Shown here: positions 16,825 to 25,868 of the stretch, in pieces
Position numbering within the stretch: the first letter of the stretch is position 1
Layout of the letters: each line of letters begins with the position of its first letter
Assembly (NCBI GenBank): GCA_964633725.1
Contig: CAZWHY010000005.1
Coordinates: 1-64,000, forward strand
Source of the DNA: Berkiella_A sp964633725
Lineage (GTDB): Bacteria > Pseudomonadota > Gammaproteobacteria > Berkiellales > Berkiellaceae
Direction: 5' to 3'
DNA length: 64,000 bases
Notes under the pieces: generated by a model
What the model saw: the letters and a program-made list of their open reading frames with translations, nothing else
The model's database searches: none
Told to the model about the DNA's origin: nothing
Position numbers and translations under genes: made by a program

Positions 16825-17026
16825 ACGTTTTACATTTGGGTTTTTCTGTTTGCATCAACCACGCAAACAAATAAGCATCACTCTCAACCAGTATTTTTTT
16901 AAAAATCTCTTTATCGGTGTCACAAAGTTCACCATAACATTGCTCAAAAAAAGGCACTAAAAATAAATCGCATTCTAACATGCCTCTTCTACAAGCCCAT
17001 CTCACTTTCTCATATTCTATATCCAC
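16769..17026 (-). CDS. sdhE: FAD assembly factor SdhE
   Basis: SdhE helps covalent attachment of FAD to the flavoprotein subunit of succinate dehydrogenase. The product carries the family hallmark VRWACRRGMLECDLFLVPFF (about residues 7-26), including the conserved RGxxE, and a YLFAWLM segment later. An open frame extends to 17134, but GGAGG placed five bases before a GTG at 17026 fixes the start there, giving 85 residues, the normal SdhE size. It is translated into ygfX with a 56-base overlap and is divergent from ygfZ. Confidence 0.9.
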   Translation of the reverse strand: MDIEYEKVRWACRRGMLECDLFLVPFFEQCYGELCDTDKEIFKKILVESDAYLFAWLMQTEKPKCKTYEPIIAKIRQHKLSLPTT

Positions 17027-17186
17027 ATTAACCTCCAACATCTTATGCCACAAAAAAATAGTACCACACCGATCAAGTTTCTGACTATAGTAGTATGCCA
17101 AAAACAATATTCTTGAAATAGTCAAGCTTTGCAAAAAAGAGCATAACTGTGGTACTTTATTGTAATTACAGGAGAAAATTAGTTCA

Positions 17187-18272
17187 ATGCATCAAAAAAT
17201 AAATACACAGTGGCAAGCGTACCTCAAAACCATAGGCGATTTTGATGAGAATCAAAGCAGCATCTCGTTTTGCCCGCCAACACAAAATATTGAAGCTTTA
17301 GAAAAAGAACTAAACATCATACCACTTATTCAGCTGGCTTTTATCAAGGTCAGCGGTACAGAGGCACTCTCTTTTTTGAACGGCCAATTAACCTGTGATT
17401 TATCTGAGCTTTCAACCAAACATTGCACTTTTGGAGCGCACTGTTCAGCCAAAGGCAAAATACAAAATTTTTATCGTATTTGCCACTATCCTAATGATAG
17501 CTCTGCTTATTTGCTCATACTGCAAAAAGACAGCTTGGACAATAGCTTAAAATTACTAAAAAAATATTCTCTCTTCTCTGAGGTTAATATTGAGGATGTT
17601 AGTGAACATTTAGCCGCTATCTGTTTGCATGGCAAAAAATTAGCCGCTTTTTTAAAAGAAACATTTAGTGAATATGATTCACAAGATATTAATCATGTTA
17701 GCTCTATTCCCATGGAATCAGGCACAGGTTCTATGCTGCAATTGCGCGGCAAGATCCCTCGCGTTTTGTTGGTTGCCCCTGTAAAGGCTTTAATTGAACT
17801 TTGGAAATCAAAATTAACCCACTTTTTTAAATTAAACAGCCACACCTGGGAGCTGCTTGAGATAAGAGCGGGCATTCCCATTATATATCCAGAAATTGCA
17901 AACTGTTTTTTTCCGCATTATCTTAATTTACCAACAATAGATGCGGTTAGCTTTAATAAAGGCTGCTACATTGGACAGGAAGTGATTACACGCATGCAAT
18001 TTAGAGGTAAATCCAATAAACATATGCACCGTGCTTTTATTGAGGTAAAAAATCAATCTGCATCAAGCAAAAATTTTGTTGGGCAAAATATCGTCTCTAT
18101 ACAAGAGCAAAAAAGCATCACTGTGGGAACAGTCATAGTATGTTCACCAACTATTAATGGCCAGTATGAATTGCTGGCAGTCATTCACAATCAATACCAA
18201 AATTTTATGAATCTTTTTGTTAATTCAGCTGATAAACCCAAGCTTCATCATCTAGACTTAAGTTACAGTTAA
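17187..18272 (+). CDS. ygfZ: tRNA-modifying/iron-sulfur protein YgfZ
   Basis: YgfZ is a folate-binding protein of the aminomethyltransferase fold that supports maturation of iron-sulfur enzymes such as MiaB. The 361-residue product has the invariant signature KGCYIGQEVITRMQFRG (about residues 258-274) with the functional cysteine, plus LSFLNGQLTCDL near residues 61-72 in the N-terminal domain. Length is close to family. AGGAG lies 12 bases before the ATG. It is divergent from sdhE-ygfX, the common arrangement, which fits a shared role in respiratory enzyme assembly. Confidence 0.94.
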   Translation: MHQKINTQWQAYLKTIGDFDENQSSISFCPPTQNIEALEKELNIIPLIQLAFIKVSGTEALSFLNGQLTCDLSELSTKHCTFGAHCSAKGKIQNFYRICHYPNDSSAYLLILQKDSLDNSLKLLKKYSLFSEVNIEDVSEHLAAICLHGKKLAAFLKETFSEYDSQDINHVSSIPMESGTGSMLQLRGKIPRVLLVAPVKALIELWKSKLTHFFKLNSHTWELLEIRAGIPIIYPEIANCFFPHYLNLPTIDAVSFNKGCYIGQEVITRMQFRGKSNKHMHRAFIEVKNQSASSKNFVGQNIVSIQEQKSITVGTVIVCSPTINGQYELLAVIHNQYQNFMNLFVNSADKPKLHHLDLSYS

Positions 18273-18337
18273 GATAATTAAAACCACTCATTCAATTCAT
18301 GGAAATATAAAGAAGTAATAAAAAGGAAGTTAAGTAT

Positions 18338-19177
18338 ATGTCTGCAAAACCAGAAGTTATTTGTAATAGAATACTGGAAGCGGTTCAATCGAATAAACTG
18401 CCACTGCCATCAAAACCAGATATTGTGAGTAAAATACAAGAAGTAGCAGCCGATCCCAATGTAAAAATTAGTGACCTGTTTGCCGTCATCCAGCAGGATC
18501 CAGCACTAACGGCTAGACTACTCAGATTAGCCAATAGCCCGCTGGTTCGAGGCAAAGTGGCTGTTAATAATTTAGAAACCGCGATTAGCCGTATGGGTGT
18601 TCATTTTGCCAGCAACATTGCTGTTGGTATCGCATTAGAGCAGTTATTCAAAACCGATAATCCCATTATCAAAAAGCATATGGATGAAGCTTGGCGGGTT
18701 AGTGCACAAGTTGCCAGTATTGGCAGTGTTCTGGCGGCTCGCTTAACCCGTATTCCAGCAGATCAAGCTATGTTAGGTGGATTATTATGTGATGTGGGTA
18801 CGCTGTCTATTTTATCTTATGCTGAAAAAAACCCAGAACTTTTAGATGATCCTGAGCTTATTGCTCAATTAATTGAAAACCATACAACCAAACTCAGTAA
18901 AAATATTATGGCAGCCTGGCAGTTCTCTCCTGAGCTTATAAAGCTGCCTGAAAATTTCAATAAATTTTATGAGAATAAAAATGAGGCTGACTTAGCTGAT
19001 GTTTTGCTCGTCACTAAAATTCATATAGCAAAAAACAAAGTCAACCATCCATTATCTAAGCTAAATAGAACAGAGCTACCTTGTTATAACCGGCTAAATT
19101 TATCGCCAGAAAAGTCATTAGACGAATACCCTGAATTAACAGATGATTTTGCTGCGGCAAGAGATATTTTTAAATAG
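18338..19177 (+). CDS. HDOD domain protein
   Basis: This is a 279-residue protein with an HDOD domain, an HD-related fold lacking catalytic residues and usually a signalling output or adaptor. Visible family features are KPDIVSKIQEVAADPNVKIS (about residues 27-46), IQQDPALTARLLRLANSPL (about residues 52-70), the AISRMGV helix near residue 82 and GGLLCDVGTLSIL (about residues 146-158), the place of the degenerate HD. AAGGAAG eight bases before the ATG supports the start. No receiver or GGDEF domain is attached, so the partner is unknown. It is monocistronic, with a hairpin after the stop shared with convergent lysS. Confidence 0.88.
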   Translation: MSAKPEVICNRILEAVQSNKLPLPSKPDIVSKIQEVAADPNVKISDLFAVIQQDPALTARLLRLANSPLVRGKVAVNNLETAISRMGVHFASNIAVGIALEQLFKTDNPIIKKHMDEAWRVSAQVASIGSVLAARLTRIPADQAMLGGLLCDVGTLSILSYAEKNPELLDDPELIAQLIENHTTKLSKNIMAAWQFSPELIKLPENFNKFYENKNEADLADVLLVTKIHIAKNKVNHPLSKLNRTELPCYNRLNLSPEKSLDEYPELTDDFAAARDIFK

Positions 19178-19197
19178 CCTCTTCTTACTTAAAATAT

Positions 19198-19230
19198 TCT
19201 CTCCTGATGTGATTAAAAAACCAGGAGAGA
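19198..19230. terminator. Hairpin between HDOD gene and convergent lysS
   Basis: A 9-bp perfect stem TCTCTCCTG / CAGGAGAGA (19198-19206 and 19222-19230) with a 15-base loop lies between two convergent stops. The loop ends in an A-run that would give U on the lysS strand. A bidirectional terminator is likely. Confidence 0.6.
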
Positions 19231-19243
19231 AACAGCTTGCGCT

Positions 19244-20773
19244 TTATTTCTGAGGTCGCATCAAAGGAAATAAGATCACATCTCTGATCGTGTCGGTATT
19301 GGTAAATAACATCACCAATCTATCGATACCAATCCCCTCTCCTGCCGTAGGCGGTAAACCATATTCCAAAGCGGTAATGTAATCCTGATCATAATGCATC
19401 GCTTCTGCATCTCCCGCATCTTTGAGCGCTGCTTGCTCTTTAAAACGCTCGGCTTGATCTTCAGAATCATTTAACTCAGAAAAACCATTGGCCAATTCAC
19501 GTCCCGCAACGAAGAGCTCAAATCTGTCTGTAATAGTCGGATCGTCATCATTTTTCCGGGCAAGCGGAGATACTTCCGTTGGATAGGCCGTAATAAAAGT
19601 CGGCTCAAATAATTTGCTTTCAACTGTTTTTTCAAATATCTCAATCTGAATTTTGCCAATACCATAGCTTTTTTCTAAGTGCACCCCTAGTTTTTCAGCA
19701 TATGCCCAAACCGCATTATAATCGTCAATGCATTCTTTTAATTCTGGATTATATTGAACGACAGATTCTTTCACCGTCATACGGATAAAAGGTTTTGATA
19801 AATCAAATTCTTTATCTTGATATGGCAATTTTGTACTACCTAATACTTCTTCAGCCAAATAGCGCATCAAAGACTCTGTCAAATCCATTAAATCATTATA
19901 ATCCGCATAGGCTTGATAAAATTCTAACATGGTAAATTCTGGATTGTGCCGTGTCGATAAACCTTCGTTTCTAAAATTTCTGTTTATCTCATAAACACGC
20001 TCTATACCGCCTACAACCAAACGCTTTAAATATAATTCCGGCGCGACACGTAAGAATAAAGGCATATCTAATGCATTGTGATACGTCGTAAAAGGTCTTG
20101 CAACTGCGCCACCTGCAATGGCTTGCATCATGGGTGTTTCCACTTCCGTAAACTGATGTTGATTTAAAAACGTACGTATACCTTGAACGATTTGAGTGCG
20201 CATTTTAAAACGTTTCTGTGTTTTAGGATTCGTCATTAAATCCAAATAACGTTGTCTATAACATATTTCAACATCCGCCAGCCCGTGGTATTTTTCAGGG
20301 AGTGGTCGCAAAGATTTGGTTAATAATTGAATATCATTTGCCTTAACAGATAACTCACCTGTTTTGGTTTTAAATACAGTACCACTGACCCCAACGATAT
20401 CACCGATATCCCAGGTTTTAAAACGATCGTAAACACCTTCTGGCAAATCCGCTTGACGCAAATAAACCTGCATACGTCCTGTCATATCTTGTACGTGCAT
20501 AAAGCTCGCTTTGCCCATTAGCCGGCAAGTCATCAAACGGCCGGCTATTTTAACCGGGATATTTTCTGCCGCCAATGCTTCTTTAGATTTGGATCCATGC
20601 GCATCCTGTATTTCTAATGCTAAGCTATCACGCCTAAATTTATTGGGATACGCTTGACCTGCCGCCCGCATATCGGCCAATTTATTGCGACGTTGTTGCA
20701 TCTGCTCGTTGACAGATTCTTCTGTTGTTTCTTCATTGGCTATATTTTTTATTGTTTCATTACTGTCTGACAT
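19244..20773 (-). CDS. lysS: Lysyl-tRNA synthetase, class II
   Basis: LysS charges tRNA-Lys. The product (about 509 residues from the chosen start) has an N-terminal OB-fold anticodon-binding domain (VKIAGRLMTCRLMGKASF region) and the class II core: motif 1 near FLNQHQFTEVETPMM, motif 2 FRNEGLSTRHNPEFTMLEFY and motif 3 GIGIDRLVMLFTN near the end. The frame extends four codons upstream, but the ATG at 20773 lies one base after the prfB stop and begins MSDSNETIKN, so it is preferred. The prfB-lysS pair is the standard coupled order in gammaproteobacteria. Confidence 0.96.
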   Translation of the reverse strand: MSDSNETIKNIANEETTEESVNEQMQQRRNKLADMRAAGQAYPNKFRRDSLALEIQDAHGSKSKEALAAENIPVKIAGRLMTCRLMGKASFMHVQDMTGRMQVYLRQADLPEGVYDRFKTWDIGDIVGVSGTVFKTKTGELSVKANDIQLLTKSLRPLPEKYHGLADVEICYRQRYLDLMTNPKTQKRFKMRTQIVQGIRTFLNQHQFTEVETPMMQAIAGGAVARPFTTYHNALDMPLFLRVAPELYLKRLVVGGIERVYEINRNFRNEGLSTRHNPEFTMLEFYQAYADYNDLMDLTESLMRYLAEEVLGSTKLPYQDKEFDLSKPFIRMTVKESVVQYNPELKECIDDYNAVWAYAEKLGVHLEKSYGIGKIQIEIFEKTVESKLFEPTFITAYPTEVSPLARKNDDDPTITDRFELFVAGRELANGFSELNDSEDQAERFKEQAALKDAGDAEAMHYDQDYITALEYGLPPTAGEGIGIDRLVMLFTNTDTIRDVILFPLMRPQK

Positions 20774-20774
20774 T

Positions 20775-21873
20775 TTACAATCCACTCTTTAAACTAGCTG
20801 AAATAAACATATCTAATAAATTACCATCTAACATGGCTTGGCAATTTGAGGTCTCTACGGCTGTACGTAAATCTTTGATTCTGGAGTCATCTAAAACATA
20901 AGATCGAATCTGACTCCCCCAACCAATAGCAGATTTGCTATCTTCTATTACTTGCAAGGCTTGATTTTTCTCTTGTACCTGTAACTCATATAATTTTGCC
21001 TTTAATTGACTCATTGCCTGGGCTTTATTTTTATGTTGCGAACGATCGTTTTGACATTGTACAACCGTATTCGTCGGTATGTGTGTAATCCTAACCGCAG
21101 AATCTGTTCGATTGACATGCTGGCCACCGGCACCGCTGGCTCTATAAGTATCAATCCGTAAATCCGCTGGATTCATCTCAATATCAATATCATCATCGAC
21201 CACTGGCGATACAAAAACAGCCGCAAAAGAAGTATGCCGCCGGCTACCAGAATCAAACGGTGATTTGCGCACTAATCGATGTACGCCTGTTTCGGTTCTT
21301 AACCATCCGTACGCATAATCACCTTCTACTTTGACAGTTGCACTTTTAATACCCGCAACCTCCCCAGCAGAGCACTCTAATAGGGTTAACTTAAAACCTT
21401 TGCGTTCACCCCAACGCAAGTACATACGCAAAATCATTTCAGCCCAATCCTGAGCCTCTGTGCCACCAGAACCTGATTGGAATTCTAAATAACAATCATT
21501 CGGATCCAGTTCTCCTGAAAACATACGTCTAAATTCTAAATCTTGCACAATATTTTCTAAATTTGACACTTCGTCCAACAGCTCTTTGTATGTCACTTCA
21601 TCATCTTCTTCGATGGCAAGACTCAGTAAATCTGCAGAATCTTCTAAGCCAGTCGTTACTGTTTTGATAGCTTCTAATGTTTTTTCTAGCTGAACACGTT
21701 CTTTATTCAGCAAGTTAGCCTTTGTAGGCTCATCCCAAATATTTGGCAAACCTAGAATACGCGTGACTTCTTCTAGCCGTTCATTTTTAGTATCAAAGTC
21801 AAAGATACCTCCGAAGATGCGTTAAACGTTCGGTTAAATCTTTTAAACTCGCTTGTAATGGTGCCGTTTCCAT
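20775..21873 (-). CDS. prfB: Peptide chain release factor 2, with programmed +1 frameshift
   Basis: RF2 ends translation at UGA and UAA. The main frame (stop codon at 20775) has the SPF-type recognition motif RKSPFDSGSRR and the catalytic GGQ in ASGAGGQHVNRT. It lacks a proper N-terminus because the gene starts in another frame: ATG at 21873 reads METAPLQASLKDLTERLTHL and continues to an in-frame TGA at 21801-21799. The context CGGAGGTATCTTTGAC is the classic autoregulatory site, with an internal Shine-Dalgarno and CTT-TGA-C slip. After a +1 shift the protein continues DFDTKNERLEE and totals 365 residues, the size of E. coli RF2. AAGG before 21873 supports that start. Confidence 0.96.
21798..21813 (-). 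promoter_or_regulatory. RF2 programmed frameshift site
   Basis: Reading leftward the bases are CGGAGG-TATCTTTGAC: an internal Shine-Dalgarno three bases before CTT followed by the UGA stop and C. This is the conserved element by which low RF2 lets the ribosome slip +1 and make more RF2. Confidence 0.95.
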
Positions 21874-21994
21874 GATGCCCTTCATTTATATTTTGCTGGA
21901 AAAATTACTAAAATCCAAAATTAGCCATTTTACTTTTTTTAGCCCAGAGAGTAAATTTTATTATCCAATAAGTTATTCTGATAACCGATATTCT

Positions 21995-23770
21995 TTATAG
22001 AACCTCTAAATGCACAATCCTACACGTTAGCCGCTTATTCCCTCTAAATGTCTCCACTTTAGGGCAATATAGTACTTTTACACTATCTCCCACGGCGACA
22101 GGTGCCGGTGATTTTTCATCTTTTCGACAAGAAAACCACACACAATTCACCCAAACATCGTCTATGGATAAACCCAACCTAGCGTGGTTCTTACCTGCTC
22201 CCATAAATTTTATACTCGCAACTTGAGCTGTGGCTTCAAATTGCGGGGGTTCAAACTCACGCCCAAAAGGCTCCAAGCGATCTAATAAATCTTCTACAAA
22301 ATCCTGGCTCAAATGCTCACTGTCTAACGCCCCATCACTCCAAACCACAGGTCCAAACATTTTGGCTTCAAAATCACTTTGAACCACTTGCTCAAAATTT
22401 TTGGCAAATAATTCAAATTGTGATTTTGGAATCGTTAAGCCAGCGGCGCCTTCATGACCACCAAAACGCTCTATTGTATCAGGCGCTAAATCTTTTACTT
22501 TTTGTAATACATTTTTCAGATGTAAACCAGGAATAGAGCGTGCTGAACCGGTTAAAATATCTATCTCCCCCTGCTTAGCGCAAAAAATAATTGTAGGCCG
22601 ACCAAAAACATCTTTGATTCGGCTGGCGGATATACCGTGTACACCAGCATGGCCATCTTCCATATTGATACATAAAGTTCTCTTTTTGGCCAAATACTGT
22701 TCTGTGGCCTGCTCCAGCCCTGTCTCTGTAATGCGATTTTGAATAGATTTTCGAGTTACGTTTTGTTCATTTAAATGCTCATACCATTTCCGCGCTTCAT
22801 AGGTGTCATTCGCCAATAAAAAGCTGACGGAACCAAAAGCACAAGCCAACCGCCCATCGCTATTCAAAAGCGGACCAATTTTAAAGCCTAAATCTTCTGA
22901 GTGCAGTGGAAAGGTTAAATGTGGCAACAACGCTTGCCAACAGGGTCTTTTGACTTTTTCAATTAACTGCATGCCTTTAGAAACAACAATGCGATTATTT
23001 TTGCTCCTCGCAATACTGACACAATCCGCAACGGTTCCAACGGCAACATAGTCTAACAAGCCCCCTAACCTAGGGATCTCGGCCAATACTTTTTGCTTTA
23101 ACAGCCCCTGTCGAACAGCCGCCATTAATAACCATGCGACCATACAACCCGCAATACAGGGATCGGGATAATCACAATCCGATCGAGTCGGATTAATCAC
23201 AGCCACCGCACTTTGGGGGATACCATCAATAGGGATCTCATGGTGGTCAGTGACAATCACATCAATGCCTTGCGCTTTGAGTCGAGCGATCGCGCTTTCA
23301 TCTGAAGAGCCATTATCTGCTGTAATAATCAAACTAGGCCGTGGCTCATCGGCCAAAATACGATCTACTAATTTTTCAGATAAGCCATAGCCTTCTTTCA
23401 AACGATGGCCTATATAGGACCGTATTTTTTCCTTAGGGTATTGAAAATAGGCAATAAAAGCTTGATGAATCACTGCATGACTGGTTTGACCATCACAATC
23501 ATGATCCGTTTCTATACCGATGACTTCTTTTTGTTGCATGGCTTCGACAATCCGCGCAACCGCCACATCACAATCGGCCAATCGATTAGGCGAATCCAAT
23601 GCTTGCAACCCTAAATCTAACCAATCATTGGGGGTATAACTCTCATCAAATGGCCTAGAAGCCAAAATACGCGCAATCACTGGATGCAAACCATCCGCAA
23701 TGCCTTGCTGGCTTCTCTTTTCGTCAATATGACGGGTTTTAATTGTGGGTTGTGGTAATGTTGTATCCAA
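21995..23770 (-). CDS. recJ: Single-stranded-DNA exonuclease RecJ (DHH family)
   Basis: RecJ is a 5'-3' exonuclease on single-stranded DNA in recombination and mismatch repair. The 591-residue product has the DHH motif in VIVTDHHEIP (about residue 177), the DHHA1 signature RFGGHEGAAGLTIP (about residue 438) and the RecJ OB-fold C-terminus. Motif I, normally GD[YF]DADG, reads ETDHDCDGQTSH here (about residue 82), retaining both DxD aspartates but with altered flanks. Length is normal. It sits in the usual leftward neighbourhood hom-thrC-COG4255-recJ-prfB-lysS. The enzyme is probably active. Confidence 0.9.
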   Translation of the reverse strand: MDTTLPQPTIKTRHIDEKRSQQGIADGLHPVIARILASRPFDESYTPNDWLDLGLQALDSPNRLADCDVAVARIVEAMQQKEVIGIETDHDCDGQTSHAVIHQAFIAYFQYPKEKIRSYIGHRLKEGYGLSEKLVDRILADEPRPSLIITADNGSSDESAIARLKAQGIDVIVTDHHEIPIDGIPQSAVAVINPTRSDCDYPDPCIAGCMVAWLLMAAVRQGLLKQKVLAEIPRLGGLLDYVAVGTVADCVSIARSKNNRIVVSKGMQLIEKVKRPCWQALLPHLTFPLHSEDLGFKIGPLLNSDGRLACAFGSVSFLLANDTYEARKWYEHLNEQNVTRKSIQNRITETGLEQATEQYLAKKRTLCINMEDGHAGVHGISASRIKDVFGRPTIIFCAKQGEIDILTGSARSIPGLHLKNVLQKVKDLAPDTIERFGGHEGAAGLTIPKSQFELFAKNFEQVVQSDFEAKMFGPVVWSDGALDSEHLSQDFVEDLLDRLEPFGREFEPPQFEATAQVASIKFMGAGKNHARLGLSIDDVWVNCVWFSCRKDEKSPAPVAVGDSVKVLYCPKVETFRGNKRLTCRIVHLEVL

Positions 23771-23782
23771 GTGACACCTACT

Positions 23783-24751
23783 TTATATAAAATCTTCTAA
23801 TGTTTTGCGTCGACGCCAAAAATAATTTAAATTATTTTTTGTTATTTTGTAATATATGTCTTGCCCAAAGTCTAAAGTGATAGATGCCACCGAGCCTGAA
23901 TTCAAGCCCTCCAATAATATTGCCATCCAGCCTTGTTCATAATATTGAATCGCCGCTATCCATTGTTCAACATGACCTTGACGTTGCAACTGTAATAGCG
24001 TGGTATCCACCAACAAAATATTATCGGCAGATAGTTCTATATTGGGTTTATCTAATAAATCCGCATGCTCGATATTGGCACATTTAGCCAAGCCTCTTAG
24101 GCTGACTTCATTGCTCATCAGCAAGTCAAAATGTGTACTAACAGATTTAGGCAAACTGCCAAAGCCCCAAAACCATAAGCTATCAATATCCACCTCTTGC
24201 ATACTAAGCAACATCTCGCACTCTGTGATTAAACGCTGATATGTAGTGGCATCTGGTCCAGATGGTAGACGACGATGTAAAGATTTTCCCAAGACATCCC
24301 ATATGGGGTTGGCCAATAAATCAGCCTTTTGGGGTAAAGTACAAAACCAGCTATCAGATTGGCAGGCCAGATGATATTCTGGCTCAAACAAAACGCTCAA
24401 TATCTTTTTTGCTTCTGAAATATCGTCTAAAGACAAGTCAGCATAAAGCGTTTTGGTTAAAAAGGCGGTTTGAGCATCTAGCCGAGTTTGAACGGGATCG
24501 ACCTGACAAAAATATTGCTCAGTTTGGTCACGCTTGATTTTATTATAATATAATGCACATAGCGCACCTGCCGGAAAATCAGATGCCGCCAATCCAAACA
24601 ACCCGGATATTTTCGCATCCAGAGACAGTTTATCTTGTGGTTTCGCTTTTGATTTCGCCAATAATAACGATAAATTAGGAAACGATTGCTCGAATTTAAA
24701 TTGCGCCTCTGGCAATAAGCCGGGGATCAATAAATGGAAATTTTTGCTCAT
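23783..24751 (-). CDS. COG4255-type conserved protein (phosphoglycerate-mutase-like)
   Basis: This 322-residue soluble protein has the family's WFWGFGSLP motif (about residue 200). It also has the N-terminal look FHLLIPGLLP and a YQRLITECEMLL segment. Proteins of this kind lie next to recJ and thrC in other gammaproteobacteria and have been annotated as related to cofactor-independent phosphoglycerate mutase or as regulators, without experimental function. The metal ligands of a working mutase are not visible, so I do not assign an activity. It follows thrC and precedes recJ in the same direction. Confidence 0.75.
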   Translation of the reverse strand: MSKNFHLLIPGLLPEAQFKFEQSFPNLSLLLAKSKAKPQDKLSLDAKISGLFGLAASDFPAGALCALYYNKIKRDQTEQYFCQVDPVQTRLDAQTAFLTKTLYADLSLDDISEAKKILSVLFEPEYHLACQSDSWFCTLPQKADLLANPIWDVLGKSLHRRLPSGPDATTYQRLITECEMLLSMQEVDIDSLWFWGFGSLPKSVSTHFDLLMSNEVSLRGLAKCANIEHADLLDKPNIELSADNILLVDTTLLQLQRQGHVEQWIAAIQYYEQGWMAILLEGLNSGSVASITLDFGQDIYYKITKNNLNYFWRRRKTLEDFI

Positions 24752-24783
24752 TTTTTTATGCTTTATGTTGGGTTATATTATTT

Positions 24784-25845
24784 TTATAAGCTCTTTTCTA
24801 AACGCGTCTGCAATACTTTCAAATCAGGAGAAATAGCAGAAAAATCCTGGGTGCATTGTGATATCGCAATGTCTGGATCTTTTAGGCCGTTGCCAGTCAG
24901 TGTACATACAATCTTAGCACCCTTTGCTATTTTACCATTATTTATAGCATTGATTAACCCCGCAATAGAGGCTGCGCTAGCAGGCTCACAAAATATGCCC
25001 TCTTCTTCAGCTAATAATTTCTGAGCGCTTAAAATTTCGTCATCACTAACCATGCTAAAAGCCCCTGCTGAATCTCGCACGGCGGTTTGAGCCAGATCCC
25101 AAGATTGAGGATTGCCAATGCGTATCGCTGTAGCCAATGTTTCTGGAACTTTTATTGGATGATTGTGTATAAATGGCGCAGCACCTTCAGCCTGAACGCC
25201 TAGCATTTTTGGTTTTTTGCTTGATTTTTTTAGTTCATAATATTCTTCATATCCCATCCAATATGCTGAAATATTACCTGCATTGCCTACCGGCAAACAA
25301 TGATAATCGGGCGCGTCCCCTAAGGTTTCTATGATTTCAAACGCTGCCGTTTTTTGACCCGCAATACGATGCGGATTCACAGAGTTCATTAAAGCTATCG
25401 GTAAGCGCTGACTGAGCTCTTTCACTAAGGCCATCGCATCATCAAAGTTGCCTTTGATCTGAATAATATCCGCACCATACATAATGGCTTGCGCTAATTT
25501 GCCTTGGGCAATCTTACCTTCTGGAATCAAGACGATAGACTTCAACCCAGCTTTGGCTGCATAAGCCGCACAAGAAGCTGATGTGTTACCTGTAGAAGCA
25601 CATAAAACCGCTTTGGCACCTTCTTCCTTCGCTTTGGATAAAGCAACAGTCATCCCTCTATCTTTAAACGAGCCCGTGGGATTAAACCCCTCAACTTTCG
25701 CAAAAATATCATACTGGTTCTGCCATTTTTCCATGATACGGCTAAGTTGCATTAAAGGCGTATTCCCCTCGCCTAAACTGATGATGCTGTCTGCTCGCTC
25801 TAATGGCAAATATTCAAAATACTTCTGGATAAGACTGATATTCAT
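24784..25845 (-). CDS. thrC: Threonine synthase
   Basis: This PLP enzyme converts O-phosphohomoserine to threonine. The 353-residue product belongs to the shorter threonine synthase class. The PLP lysine is in GFNPTGSFKDRGMTVA (about residues 54-69), the phosphate-binding loop is PVGNAGNISAYW (about residue 186) and SLGEGNTPL near residue 24 is typical. It follows hom with a short gap, in the usual hom-thrC threonine operon. No leader attenuator was recognised. Confidence 0.95.
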   Translation of the reverse strand: MNISLIQKYFEYLPLERADSIISLGEGNTPLMQLSRIMEKWQNQYDIFAKVEGFNPTGSFKDRGMTVALSKAKEEGAKAVLCASTGNTSASCAAYAAKAGLKSIVLIPEGKIAQGKLAQAIMYGADIIQIKGNFDDAMALVKELSQRLPIALMNSVNPHRIAGQKTAAFEIIETLGDAPDYHCLPVGNAGNISAYWMGYEEYYELKKSSKKPKMLGVQAEGAAPFIHNHPIKVPETLATAIRIGNPQSWDLAQTAVRDSAGAFSMVSDDEILSAQKLLAEEEGIFCEPASAASIAGLINAINNGKIAKGAKIVCTLTGNGLKDPDIAISQCTQDFSAISPDLKVLQTRLEKSL

Positions 25846-25868
25846 TTATATTCTCACTCAAATCTCAC

